A DNA stretch of 64,000 nucleotides from Chromera velia (Eukaryota > Sar > Chromeraceae), in NCBI GenBank assembly GCA_018398765.1, contig JAHBMJ010004137.1, positions 82,967 through 146,966 on the forward strand. The letters run 5' to 3'. This document shows positions 49,741 through 60,953 of this stretch, piece after piece. The translations under genes were made by a program, and so were the position numbers. The notes below the pieces were generated by a model that was not told where the DNA came from, ran no database searches, and saw only the letters and a program-made list of their open reading frames with translations. Each line of letters opens with the position of its first letter. Position 1 is the first letter of the stretch.

Positions 49741-50064
49741 TCTAACGTTCGGCTGGACCAGGTTCGATACATAGCTGGACAAACTGCTAGGGCAGTCCTC
49801 TCTCAATAAGGAAGATAACACAGGCAAGAACGGCTTTCCTGTGACGGCCACTCACTGAATTCCTGCGGTAAGGCAGAGTGGTTTTATATCCTCATACAGA
49901 ACGTGTGGCTTTGCCCCCTTTTTGCCGAAATCTAGCTCAATCAGAAAAAAGAAGAGCCAGAGAACCTTCATTCTGATAGACTAGGTTAGGTTGTGCCCTT
50001 TCATCTTCATATCTCACCCCAAAGCTCCTTTTAGCCTGCCTGTTTTGAGGCAAACGGTGGTAAA

Positions 50065-50225
50065 ATGACGGAGACGGCTGAAGAGACGGGCAAAAACGGT
50101 AGCCTGGCTTGGCTTTGTCCACATTCCACGAACCACTTCCCAAAAAGGAAGAAAACCTCATCCATCTGACCCCGTTGCCAGTGTTTCACACTTAGCACGC
50201 GTACGCGCCAACTGCTTATACTGTC
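50065..50225. repeat. Duplicated segment, copy A
   Basis: About 160 bases recur at 50550-50740 in the same orientation. Shared words include AGCCTGGCTTGGCTTTGTCC, GAACCACTTCCCAAA, GAAAACCTCATCC and TCTGACCCCGTTGCCA. On the minus strand both copies read similar peptides (DKAKPGYRF / TKPSQATVF), hinting at decayed coding sequence. Between them a 74-codon minus-strand frame (50446-50225, with VVVRFREVARRKRVLAFEEK) may be part of the same relic. Confidence 0.75.
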
Positions 50226-50549
50226 TAACTGCAGGTCGGTGAGGAACCCTTAAGAACTGGTATCTGTTCCACGGGCAGGTTTACGGAACTGCCAAAAACT
50301 GCTTCCTGTCTCCTTCTCCATCTTTCTCCATCTTTCTCCTCAAATGCAAGCACTCTCTTCCTTCTGGCGACCTCCCTAAACCTAACTACCACTTGAAAGT
50401 TCAGGCCGCATTTTTGGATAAGCTTGAAAGTCCGCGCCGCAGGCACGGATCATTTATTATATTTTTTAAAGTGACACTTAGGTTCAGAGAGGTTCTTCTG
50501 GCCAAAAAGTTTCAGAATGGCATCGTGTAGAAGTGAGACTTGCTTCCCC

Positions 50550-50740
50550 ATCGAACGATGGATACTTTCAGAGACGGGCAAAAATATGCAAAAACGGTAG
50601 CCTGGCTTGGCTTTGTCCTTATTCCGCGAACCACTTCCCAAACGTTCCTAAAAAGGGAGAAAACCTCATCCGTCTGACCCCGTTGCCACTGTTTCGTACT
50701 CAGCATGCATGCGTACCAACTGCTTATGCTGTGCTTCAAC
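50550..50740. repeat. Duplicated segment, copy B
   Basis: Second copy of the block at 50065, in direct orientation about 490 bp away. It carries small insertions (for example an AACGTTCCT insertion after CTTCCCA), so the duplication is not recent. Confidence 0.75.
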
Positions 50741-50799
50741 AACTACTATTAAACCTAGTATTAAACAACAATAAACAACTACTATAACTAGAAAAAACA

Positions 50800-50905
50800 G
50801 AAGATACACAAAACCTTTTAACATCTTTTGATAAACCATGATAAACTAGGCTAGATAGGCCCCTCACATACATGAGAACACAGTAGCTAGTACGACATCC
50901 ATGGT
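50800..50905. repeat. Dispersed repeat R1, copy 3 (diverged)
   Basis: Contains AACCTTTTAAC, ATAAACTAGGCTAGAT, GGCCCCTCACATAC and a degraded tail. The following 50906-51513 holds AT-rich DNA and then the downstream flank of the GT43 gene; nothing else is recognised there. Confidence 0.6.
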
Positions 50906-51513
50906 AATGCTATATAGGTATTAGCTAATATTGGAGCTAGAAATACCTTTAAAAACTCTTATAACTAGAAAGTTTCTAGGAAAGTTTTCGCTTCAGTATA
51001 CCTCAGCTTTCAGTCTTTCACCTTTTTGAACTAGTTTTTAAAAAAACACATTGAATGCAGTCTGGACCAAATGGTATTAAGCCGCTATAAGCCGCTCAGC
51101 TAGTCGCCGGCTGTCGCCTCACCATCACCGTACATCACCGCTCACAGCCAAGCCTTTGAAATGGGCATGAATCCTTCTTTTGCTGCAACGCCCGATCGGT
51201 AGCAATGTTGCTGAATCGAGTGCCACATGGATCTGTCCCTCTGCACGAGCGGCATGCACGTGTGCCGTGCGTTGTGCGCATCTGACCAGAAGCAAACAAT
51301 GCGTCTGTCTTGCTTTTCTTGCTTGCGTGTACGGAAAACGTGATCCAATTATTCCAACCCCAGGTACTTTCTTCTCATTTCTCTCGTCAACAAACTTCCC
51401 CTTCTCCTCCCCCGAAAGAAGCAGAGCCACAGCTTCCGACAGAACCCGGGCAAGAGAGGAAGACAGATTTTTTCGCATCAAATCAGACAACCCGCCGCCA
51501 GTCAGCCAGCTAC

Positions 51514-54111
51514 TCAAACGTCGAACTCCTTGTCGAAGTCAGCTGGCGGTTGCTCCTTCCCCCACTTGATTGAAGTCGACACGTGCCAAGTGTACACCTG
51601 CATGCATGCGGGTCCGTGTGATGCATGCACAACACGCACACCCATGCATCCACCGCATACAGAATCGCTTAACACCACCCACATACTCAGCAAAATGCGT
51701 GCACTGTGTCGGCCTCTTTAAAGGATCTGCATAAATGCATCACCACCCAATCTTCCTTTTCTGTTCGTCTTCTTTTTATTGTTGTGGCTTCTTTCACACA
51801 ATTATCAGACCAAGGCAGTCGAGGCACAGATTGAAGTCAGCAAATATCTGCTCCAAAGAAAAGTGACCAAAACATGCTCACGAGCCGCACCCTCAACGTT
51901 GGCACACTGAACCAAAAAGCAGGACTTCTTCAGCCCTCCATACTGTCGACAGATTCTCCCGCATTCCCAGCTGTCTGCCGTTTTCCTTTCCAAAGCGTTT
52001 TCCTGCATTCGTCTTTGCCTCTCGGCAGAGCTAAATGCAATCTTTCGAGCCTTCCACCAGCCCGACTGACTACTCATGCACCTGACTGCCTGACCTTTGT
52101 GCAGTTGTCTGCCAAAGGTTCCAGATCTCCAACCGAGATGCCCGTCTGCATCAGGAGTGTTGACTCCAGCATGCCAGAGTGGGAATAGGGGTCGAATCTC
52201 AGCTTGGCCCCCTTGTTCGTGTCTGTCTCCGCAGGAGAAACGAAGAACGACACGGACAGACCCATGCCAGCCATGTCCAGGGCAAACGGCCTCACATCTG
52301 CCTGCATGACGAAGTTCACGACAAACAGGGCCAACAAAGGCATGGATGATGAAAAATGCGGGACGGAAACTTCAGGACAGCCCAAACACGGATAGACAGA
52401 CAAGAAGAGCAGTCACGAGCCTCACAAGTATTCCTGCAGGGAAAGGGATCCATTTCGCTCGGACACGTCAGTCGAGTTTGTCTCTCTAATATCATCCGCC
52501 TCCCGCCGCAAACGGTCAAGCAAAGCAACAAAAAGGGAGGGCAGACAACAGGGAAGCTGGAAAGAAGCAATCTGCAGTGAACAAGCGCATCTTGGGATGG
52601 ATGGACGGACGGACGGACGGATGGATGGATGGATCGGTCCAGACTGACCGCCCACGCATCGAACCCGGTTACTTTCCCCGTTGAGGAGTCGACCTTGCAG
52701 TGCTCCACTATTTTTTTTCCTGAGAAGGCCACAGGCCACACTCCGACTTTCTGGACCTTTCTGATCTCATCGAACAGCCGGGGGTCGTATGCGTTGTCGT
52801 CGTCTGCGAAGAAAACCACACCGTTCTGCAGGAGAATAACAAACGAAGATGACGGATGACGAATTTGTGGGGGCACAGTGTTGGAGTCAAGAAGTCCGCC
52901 CCCAGGCAGGAAAGATTCTGTTGCTACTGACGGTTATTTATTTCCTCGGCTTTCTCAAGGAAATAAGCTCGAAAGACAGCATGCAACCAAGAAACGAAAC
53001 AAGAAATCAATGGGACAGAAGTGGGACAAATGGACAGGGAGAAGAATAAACCAAGAATGAATGGACGTAGCAAAGAAAGAAAATTGAGGCAACGACAGGA
53101 CGAAAGGAGAAAGGGGGGGAAAAAGGGAGAAATGAATGAAAGGAAACTAAACGCATGCAGAAAATAAAAGAAGGAAGGGAGTTAGGGAGTAAGAAGAAAA
53201 GGGAATAAGGAAGAAGGGAAAGTGACGGGAAGGGAAGGGTATAAAGAGGACGGACGTAAGGAATGAAGGCAGAGAGTTACGCAGCATAGAAGAAACAGTG
53301 CCAATCTTGTGTCGCAAGGACTGCTGCGGAGAACTTCCTCTTTTTGGTCCTTGGACCTGACTATTTATGTATGATACAGCTGCATATGGCGCCTTACCTC
53401 CATGTCTTTTCGTGTTTGCTCGTCCTGTTCGGATGCGATCAATTTGGCCATCACGTCGAGGCCTTTATTCCGCTGTTCTGATCCCTTCACCGCAAGCCCG
53501 GGGGTTGTCGGTGCAGCTGCAAGTGCCCAACTTCCCTCAGGCATCATGCTGTCCTCGAGGGTGGTCTTCATCTTCTCGCTGACCGTCTCCCGATCCTCCA
53601 CTACGACAACGTAGAGGTTCGGAACGTGAGCAAAAGCCGCAAGGAGACGGATCATATCCAGTCTCTGAGTGACCCTTCTATACGTTGGGGTGATCGCAAA
53701 TATCCACCGCAAACCGGACTGCTTGGTGGGAGTAGCAGTGCAGAGCCCCGCCCCCTTTGTGATATCATCCGAGCCGGTCGAGCTTGAGGAGAAGAATTCA
53801 GACACCCCAAGAGAACCAGATCCCCCTACCCCCTCATCCCCGAAGTCCTCTATCTTCCTCCAGCCCAGGGAACCAATCTCATCTCGATGCCGTTGTCCTA
53901 CTTTGTACTGGAGTTTTTCGTCCGCGTGCGTGTGAGACCTGTGCGAGTGGTGTTGGTGTTTGTGTTTTTGTTTCGAGGAGACGGAGGATCGCACACCCAA
54001 CGCAACCGTTGTCCCTGAATCTCTCCAGGCCAGAGCCAACAAACAAAAGGCACAGAAGCTGTGCATAATCGAAAATCGACTTGGGAGAGGCCGATGCAGC
54101 CCTCCCGTCAC
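51514..54111 (-). CDS. GT43-family glycosyltransferase (beta-1,3-glucuronyltransferase-like)
   Basis: Type II membrane glycosyltransferase of the secretory pathway. Animal relatives add glucuronic acid from UDP-GlcA in glycan linkers, and plant relatives act in xylan synthesis; the substrate here is unknown. Four exons: 54111-53398, 52825-52649, 52301-52095 and 51597-51514, giving 393 residues with all phases 0. Motifs: ITPTYRR followed by HVPNLYVVVVED, VKGSEQRNKGL, the metal/UDP-binding ADDDNAYDPRLF, VGVWPVAFSG, RPFALDMAGMG, the putative catalytic Glu in LESTLL, DLEPLADNCTKV, and a last exon beginning VYTWHVSTS that aligns with the family VWHTRTE end. The His is kept and the usual Arg is not. 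The N-terminus has a short hydrophobic anchor (SFCAFCLLALAW) and a His-rich stem. The start may be the first ATG or the one 16 codons later. Without splicing, exon 3 would stop at 52074. Confidence 0.9.
52590..52635. repeat. (GGAC/GGAT)n tetranucleotide in GT43 intron
   Basis: Eleven or so GGAC and GGAT units between exons 2 and 3 of the GT43 gene. Confidence 0.9.
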
Positions 54112-54484
54112 CCCACTACCTGCCCAGCGGGCTCGATCTTACTGGAAGATATGCCTGACAGTCAGTCACTCTCCACCAACTTGGTACGCAAAAGCAACAG
54201 TAATGTAGACGTGTCACATCATCCATGAAGCTGCTCTCATTCTGATCTCCAGGTGACACACACACGCTGAATGTCAGAAATGACGCGATAGAACCATATA
54301 TCGATGTATTGGCAATGGTGGCTACTCAGGGCACCAAGAACGGAAACATTCAGTCTGAACTTTGACTCTGAGGATTGATGTCAGAAAACTCTATAGCTGC
54401 CGATCGAACGACAGATTCGCACGGAGCACCGAGTCTGAGTATAGGGGCTCTTATCAGAACTGGTAGTGACGCGCTTTTCCGCTT

Positions 54485-54516
54485 GTCGGGGCCGCGTCGC
54501 GATTCGGCCCCGCGAC
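54485..54516. promoter_or_regulatory. GC-rich inverted motif upstream of small gene
   Basis: Arms GTCGGGGCCG and CGGCCCCGCGAC flank a CGTCGCGATT core, about 220 bp upstream of the ATG at 54735 and about 370 bp from the GT43 start at 54111 on the other strand. It may serve either or both genes. The remainder of 54112-54734 shows no gene. Confidence 0.4.
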
Positions 54517-54734
54517 TTCAACCCACGGGGATCAATCCGTCACGCAAGTGAAATCTGAGACGGCTGGACAAAGTGTAGACAGAGAGAGGAAGTTCAGCTG
54601 GCGGATTTGTTGAGACCTGCCTCCGGAAAATTTCTTTCTCGGTTCACACACGAACTTCTTGGTCTCCCTGCCAGCCAGCCAGGCCGATAGCTGCATCAAA
54701 TCGCAGAGTCCCCCCCCTCCCGTCTCTTTTTAAA

Positions 54735-55145
54735 ATGCTGAGAGGTGTGGCCGTCGCTGCCGTCGCCTTTGCGACCGCTGATGCTGCCTATCTGAGACGC
54801 ACTCTGTTTATTCCCGTCTCCCTGGGAGCTGTTGAGGGCCCTGCAGTGCAGCGTGATATGCCTGTTCTTGAGCAGCTGACCACTTTGGAGACCGCTGGTG
54901 ACAAGATGACCCCGTCTCTTTATTCCGCACAGAAGACCAACTTCGACGCTCTTGACGGGAAGGTCAAGAAGAATCTTGAGAAGGAGTGGGGCACTGGAGA
55001 GCAGTACATTGTTGACCAGGCTCAGCTTCAGAGAAGGAAGGACGCTTACAACAAGTGGGAGGAGTTCCAGAAGTCCGAGAACATCGGATCAAAGATCAAC
55101 AAGGTCTTCGAGACTGAGTCCAAGGCCATTGCACCCAAGCAGTAA
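54735..55145 (+). CDS. Small secreted or organellar protein, unknown family
   Basis: A single exon of 136 codons. The start MLRGVAVAAVAFATADA is a good signal peptide, with likely cleavage before AYLRR. The mature part is about 120 residues, charged and probably helical (DALDGKVKKNLEKEWGTGE, QLQRRKDAYNKWEEFQKSEN), with a Lys-rich end. No cysteine pattern and no membrane segment beyond the leader. I do not recognise the family. The intact frame, a clean TAA end and codon use like the other genes support it as real. It could be a luminal, extracellular or plastid/mitochondrial accessory protein. Confidence 0.7.
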   Translation: MLRGVAVAAVAFATADAAYLRRTLFIPVSLGAVEGPAVQRDMPVLEQLTTLETAGDKMTPSLYSAQKTNFDALDGKVKKNLEKEWGTGEQYIVDQAQLQRRKDAYNKWEEFQKSENIGSKINKVFETESKAIAPKQ

Positions 55146-55983
55146 ATATGTTCTGTCCCTCGGCAAACGGTTGCAGTAAAATAGAGGAAAGGTGGACCAC
55201 TCATTTCGAGAGGATTGTTTGTTCGACTGGGCGGATGAGGCGGCTTTTCAACCGCCTTGCAGGCAGACAGACAGATGGCATGTGAAAAGGAGCCTTTCTC
55301 CTTACATGCATGTAGCCAGCAAGCCATCTCCGCAGAAAGAGAAAGAAAGAGAGAGCACGACAGAGAGGACGAGGGGATGTTACTGAGAGGTGAAGCCACT
55401 ACCTTCAGACGCTTCAACGTGCTGTTTGTGAGTGAACGTCTGGAGGAAGGGGTCTTTGATTGACTGACCTTTGACTGCTGTTTCACCAACAGAAGCTCGA
55501 CTGGGGATATCCTCTCTGTTCTTCCTTCCTGTCTCCTCTCTCTATCGTTATGCAGTCTTGCTCTTTCTGTGGCAGACAGACGGTAGACAGGAGGCTCAGT
55601 TTGTGACATAATTATCTTTCTTGTCGGTTGGTAGGTTGGTCTGTTGTCGTCATCGCGCTTCTTTCTTGTCGTGCGACGTAATCTTAAAATGAAGCTGAAA
55701 AAGAGAGAGAGGAAAAAAAAAGACAGAGTGAGACACCGTTTGGGGTCTTGTATTTTGGCATTAGAGGAACGGCTTGAAGGGCCAACTGCTTCATGGAACT
55801 GTATTGCACCTAGATCACTGCTTTGCAGAGTCTAAGTATTCATATCTCATGCCATTCAGTCTTCTTTCTGTTCTAGGGCTTCTCTGTCTTCCGTCCTTTC
55901 TCACTGAGTCTGCCCGTCGGTTTGTCGATCCTGTTTTTTCAGTCTGAGAGTCAGCTTCCTTTCCCCTCCGCCCCCGCCCCCCC

Positions 55984-56015
<32 letters not shown>

Positions 56016-56081
56016 GCGTGTGCGTGCGCGTGTGCGTGCGTGTGTGCGTGCGTGTGTGTGTGTGCGTGCGTGTGTGCGTGC

Positions 56082-56124
<43 letters not shown>

Positions 56125-56748
56125 TGTGAGCATGTGCGTGCGTGAATGAGTATGCGTGTGTGCGCGCGTGTGTTTGTGTGTGCCTGCGTGTGCATGTGTG
56201 AATGTGTATGCGTGTAATATTCCCTCTCCCTGGGGTGTCTCCCGGTCTGTCTCGTGTTATTCCTTCATGTTAATATCCTGGTGTGTGTCCTTTTTCATGT
56301 TCCAGTCCATGTCCTGTCTCTCATGCGGTCTCGATCCTTTTGTCACTTTTCTCCCCTCTTGCCAACACCCTATAGCCAGCACTGCTTTTGGCCCATTGTT
56401 GTGCGTGACTAATTTGTCATTTCTTCGACTAAGTTTTGTGTGTTTGCTCATGTTTGCTAGCTTCTTCATTGATCTTCAAATTTACATCAATTTTTTATAA
56501 TTAAATGATATCATTGATATTGTTTCTCAAGTTAACTATAGTTAGTTAACTTTAGATCCTGAAATTTCTAATAGAATTAAATGAGTACTAGAATTAATGT
56601 GAGTGAGCTAGATTAAAATCCATACGCTACTCAACTAAGAGTTAGCTTTGGGACCCTAGTCAGGACCACTTCAAAATCTTTATAGCTAGCTTCATACCCG
56701 AATTTATGAGCTTATACCTAAGCTTATATACTAGCCGTTTGCGGGGGC
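55146..56748. other. Intergenic DNA with large microsatellite
   Basis: 3' flank of the small gene, then mixed low-complexity DNA. A (CT)n(TGCG/TG)n run lies at 55984-56210. From about 56480 the sequence becomes AT-rich. No gene is supported. Confidence 0.55.
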
Positions 56749-57133
56749 GACCTCTAGAAGAGTCAATAATAAGACAAAACGGCGACAGTGCTCTACTAGG
56801 GCACCATTAAATCCTAGACTAAATCACCTATCACTTATACATGCATGATTGATGCATTGTTCTTTCTAGTGTTCTTTATAACTAGTTGCAGCTAAGTTGC
56901 TTAATTAGACTGTTTTAGGATTATTTAGGATTAGGATTAGGATTTATATCTGGAGGATTAACCTCCCGCCCCACTGCCGAACGTCCGAAGTGCAGTTTCC
57001 AAAGAAAGCGCCTAGACGCATTAGACCTAGGTCTGGGCCTCAGACTCTGGCTTGTCAAACAATAATTATGGTATAAGTGATAAGTGATTTATTGGTATCC
57101 TAGGATACTGTCGCCGTTTTATCTTTTAGAGGT
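56749..57133. mobile_element. Foldback/MITE-like inverted-repeat element
   Basis: The left arm (56749-56840) contains ACCTCTAGAAG, then ACAAAACGGCGACAGT, then AAATCACCTATCACTTATAC. The right arm (57071-57133) contains the reverse complements in reverse order: GTATAAGTGATAAGTGATTT, ACTGTCGCCGTTTT, and TTAGAGGT. The arms are about 60-90 bases with indels, around a loop of about 230 bases. No coding potential. The superfamily is not assigned because clean terminal bases and a target duplication were not identified. Confidence 0.6.
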
Positions 57134-57331
57134 ATAAGAATAGCATAACATAGTAGCATAGTTTATATAAAATCTGCTACAAGTAAGTCATAAACCTATA
57201 GAACTTGTTGGCTTGCTTTGAGTAAGAAAGGAAATCTAGCCACGGACCATGGGGTTTCACTATTTATTCAATTTTAATTATTTATATATTGAGATACAAT
57301 GATACATGAATTCTCTTTTTCGTATTCTATT

Positions 57332-60300
57332 TTACAACGTTTGTTTGAGTCCTGAGGGGGCTTGAGACCCTCTTCGCTCAAGCGCCCTTCTGATCCAAAA
57401 CCTGTACGATTCTGCAATTTCGCTGTATGGCACCAGGCTTTGGCTCATTTTTAGTTGTTTGCTGCTTCCCCACAAGGCGGCATCGCGACCAAAAACCGCC
57501 TTCCCGAGCACAGGCACCTTTGAGATCACGCTTCTGAAAGCCTCTCTGAAGAAGAACAGAATGCTCCACGGAAAGGGGAGAGACTCCACCTGCGGGCAGA
57601 TCCAGCAAGGTGTTCACATGAACAAAACGATACAACAGGGATCCGTTCACCATTCAACTTGCCTATCGGACTATGAAGCGAAACTTCAAGCGAGCAGGCG
57701 GGCAGGCAGGGCTCACAGGATGGCGGATACTCCGCTGCCTTTCTGGCTTCCGATCGAAACAAGTGAGAGCGGAGAGCGGACGAGGAATGTCTCGTACGTT
57801 GGAAGCTTCTCATTCACCCAGATTTGTTTTCAGTCAGATGGAGAGGGGAAGGGCACAGGGCAAGTCCGCGACACCAGTGTAAAGGCTGAACAGAAGGAAC
57901 TAGATCCACATGAGAATCAACAGAGAAACGACGGCGCAAAAGCTGCGCTACCTGTTTGTTTATCCATTCGATTTGGCAGAGAAAAAAGAAGACAACTGAT
58001 CATCTCCGACGCAGACGGGGGGGGCATTTTCAGTTTTCCATCCCTCACTCCCTACCTGCAGAAGTTGGAGCAGAGCGTGTCCCTCTTTTGTTTGCCTTGC
58101 AGAGAACTCGGAAGCTAGTCGTTGAAAATCCAGGCCTTTGCCGGATCCATGCAAGCCCTCCGCCCGAAATCTGCAAAACAAAGTCAACTTGCATGATGCA
58201 CGGCACCTTACCATTATCGTCATGTGTTCCACGATCTTTGTCTCTCCAGAGGAATACAAACGCAATAGCAAGCGCACACACAAGGAGGTAATGTGTTTGG
58301 TACCCAGCAAGTGAGTGAGTTCATTCAATGTGCGCTTCGTACGAGTTTTTTCTCAACGCTGTTCCCTGTCCCCCCCGACCCCCCCAACCTCTCTTTGATC
58401 AATCCGACTGTCAGATCCGCACCCCAAGACTATGACTACAATCAAGACAGTTTTAATTGCGAATTCAAGTCACGACACACCACAATCATCAATCGACCCA
58501 TGCATAGCTCATCCGGTCCCCCCCCACCAGGACCTTCTCCCCCCCCCCCCCCNNNNNNNNNNNNNNNNNNNNNNNNNNNNNNNNNNNNNNNNNNNNNNNN
58601 NNNNNNNNNNNNNNNNNNNNNNNNNNNNNNNNNNNNNNNNNNNNNNNNNNNNNNNNNNNNNNNNNNNNNNNNNNNNNNNNNNNNNNNNNNNNNNNNNNNN
58701 NNNNNNNNNNNNNNNNNNNNNNNNNNNNNNNNNNNNNNNNNNNNNNNNNNNNNNNNNNNNNNNNNNNNNNNNNNNNNNNNNNNNNNNNNNNNNNNNNNNN
58801 NNNNNNNNNNNNNNNNNNNNNNNNNNNNNNNNNNNNNNNNNNNNNNNNNNNNNNNNNNNNNNNNNNNNNNNNNNNNNNNNNNNNNNNNNNNNNNNNNNNN
58901 NNNNNNNNNNNNNNNNNNNNNNNNNNNNNNNNNNNNNNNNNNNNNNNNNNNNNNNNCCCCCCCCCCCGCTCACTTGTCGAGGAGTTCTCCAAACGCCATG
59001 CAGTCCAATGCCGCGCTGTTGGCCCCCTGTCCCTGCGACCCTCCGGTGGCGTGGGCGGCGTCTCCGATCAACACGGCAGTCCCCACCTTCAGAATTAATT
59101 AATTGAGGGGGCCGGGGGGGCATAGACGGACGTACAGGCACACACTGTGAATGAAACAAGAAAGAACCACACACTGCGACTGTTTCGCCCAACAACATCA
59201 GGCAGAGAAGACAAGAACCCCTTTTCCCCCAAAGCAACACCGCAGCGTCTCCCACTCACATTGAGCTTCCGACTCCCTTACGTAAGCCGCCCCTTCGGGC
59301 CCCCCTCTCCCTTCATCATATGGATAATTTAAGTTGGCTGAGTTGCCGGCTGACCGCTTGAGGGGCCATCATGGAGCTGCAGTAGACCACCTGTGCGAAT
59401 TGGTTTCTCTGGCTGAGCACTCTCTTGGCTGCCTCCTCAGACGGCCTCCCGAAAGCTTTGAATCCCGTCTCGATGATGTCGCAGAACTCCGAGGGAGTAG
59501 AGCTCAGAAGCTCCACAGGAGGGTTGGACTCGCGCCAATTCACCTGAAGGAAGAAGAAAAGGAAGGACCAGGGAAAAAATGCATTTCATTCTTGCTTACT
59601 GCTTCTCTCCCAGTATATTTGCCATGCTTTTCTTGAATAGTCGATTTCCAGTAAGATGGAAAGAAGCCAAGGCCCCATTGCGACTTGAGATTCACCTGCT
59701 AGAGAAAGACCGTAGAGTTGAGAAAATAAGGCAGGCACTTCAAAGAACTATCAGAAGTGGACGGCATCTAGATTTACGTCCCAAAAACAAAATCTGACAC
59801 GAGAAGGAAATCAAGGGCTGACTGACTGACTGACCAAAACGGAACACGTCCCGTCCCTTGCCGGAATGACGAAAAGGCCCCCACTCACAGGCGTTTTCTT
59901 TTTGCCCTCCTTCTCCCTCCCCTGGCCCAATGTACCGGTGAGAAGGTGCACAGCATCAGCGTCTAGACTGGTAGGCATGTTGTCATGAAGAACTCTCCAT
60001 CTCCCTGACAATGTCGAAGTCTCTCGACGAAATTCTGAAAGGACCTTTCCCGTCTCCTTTGAAGAGAATCGCATCGCTTCCCTTACCCTCTGCTCTGTGT
60101 CTGGCTCCTCCTCCCCCGTCGCCTCTGTCTTCTTTTCCTGCTTTTCCACTGCCTCCACGATGGCCTCCCTCACTATGGAGTTCATACCATCAGCCCCCAC
60201 GATTAAATCGGCAACAGCAAACTTCCCCTTACTTAGATACAGAACCCCGTTGCCTAGGTCAACTGAAGAGGGGGCACTGTCAAACGAAAGATCAAGACGA

Positions 60301-60953
60301 CCCCCCCTTTGACCATACTTACGAACCAACTCAGTGGCCAGGGCCTTGCACAGGGCCTTCCGCCCTATCAGCAGACTCGGGGGCACATCGGCCTTTTGGG
60401 ACCGTAACCGAAATTTCCGTCCAAATACATGCAGAAGGAAATTATCACTTTCAAGCCCCTCCTTCGCGACAGCCTTCCAGAGGTCCTCGATCCCCGATAT
60501 TGCCGCTCGACCCCGCACATTGAGCCCCAGTGAGTATTGTCTGCCGCTGATCGAGTCGTCTTTCCTCGGGTCGGGCCCCCTCTCGAAGATGGAGACGGCA
60601 ACTGAGTTGTCGGTCTTGTCAAGAATGTAATGAGCGAGCAAGAGCCCTGCATCCACACAGAGATCATACACAGAGCGGCCATGCAGCCATGTCCTATTCT
60701 GCGAAATTCACGATTGCACTAGGGCCCCCAAGAGCCCCCCCCAATCACCTGCAGGCCCGCCGCCTACGATGGCCACTTTTTGGGGGGGTGCGAGACTCGT
60801 CCCTTGTCTTTGTCCCGCAAGGACAGAGGAAAACCGCCTTCGAGAGGAAATTCCTCTAATTGATCGTTCCCGTGGTTTTGCTTGGAGGAAGGCAGCTGCA
60901 CCCGACAAGCAAAGGCAGCAAGAGAAAAGCAAAGCTACGAGAAAGCGTGGCAT
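57332..60953 (-). CDS. Kynurenine-3-monooxygenase-like FAD monooxygenase with plastid-type leader
   Basis: Flavin-dependent aromatic hydroxylase family. Six exons: 60953-60749, 60646-59835, 59543-59355, 59086-58974, 58170-58056 and 57589-57332, giving 563 residues with all phases consistent. Motifs: FAD-binding GGGPAG (residues 64-69), GRQYSLGLNVRGRAAI matching the KMO GRSINLALSHRGR block, DLIVGADGMNSIVR, and the second FAD motif VLIGDAAHATGGSQGQGAN (about 410). The C-terminal MSQSLVPYSEIAESYRFW aligns with the KMO MVTFSRIRYHEAVQRW segment. The N-terminus is MPRFLVALLF...SGAAAF, a signal peptide, followed by an Arg/Ser-rich stretch, like a bipartite leader for a complex plastid. The true substrate is unknown; plant and algal KMO-like proteins are poorly characterised. 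The N gap lies in intron 4 and is spanned in frame. An exon between 58056 and 57589 cannot be excluded. Confidence 0.85.
58553..58956. other. Assembly gap (404 N) in flavoprotein intron
   Basis: Bounded on both sides by C runs of 11-12 bases. It lies between exons 59086-58974 and 58170-58056, which join in frame and align continuously with the family. Confidence 0.98.

Noticed and set aside
49755-49780. GGTTCGATAC resembling a tRNA B box
   Set aside because: No matching acceptor stem, anticodon arm or A box was found around it.
52074-52095. GT43 protein ending at an in-frame stop just after CTKV
   Set aside because: A downstream exon at 51597-51514 splices in phase and supplies the family's VWHTRTE-like terminus, a better model.
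58045-58328. Hydrophobic segment LLVCALAIAFVFLW as a terminal membrane anchor of the flavoprotein
   Set aside because: No acceptor or phase allows it between the exons ending at 58974 and starting at 58170, which join perfectly in frame.
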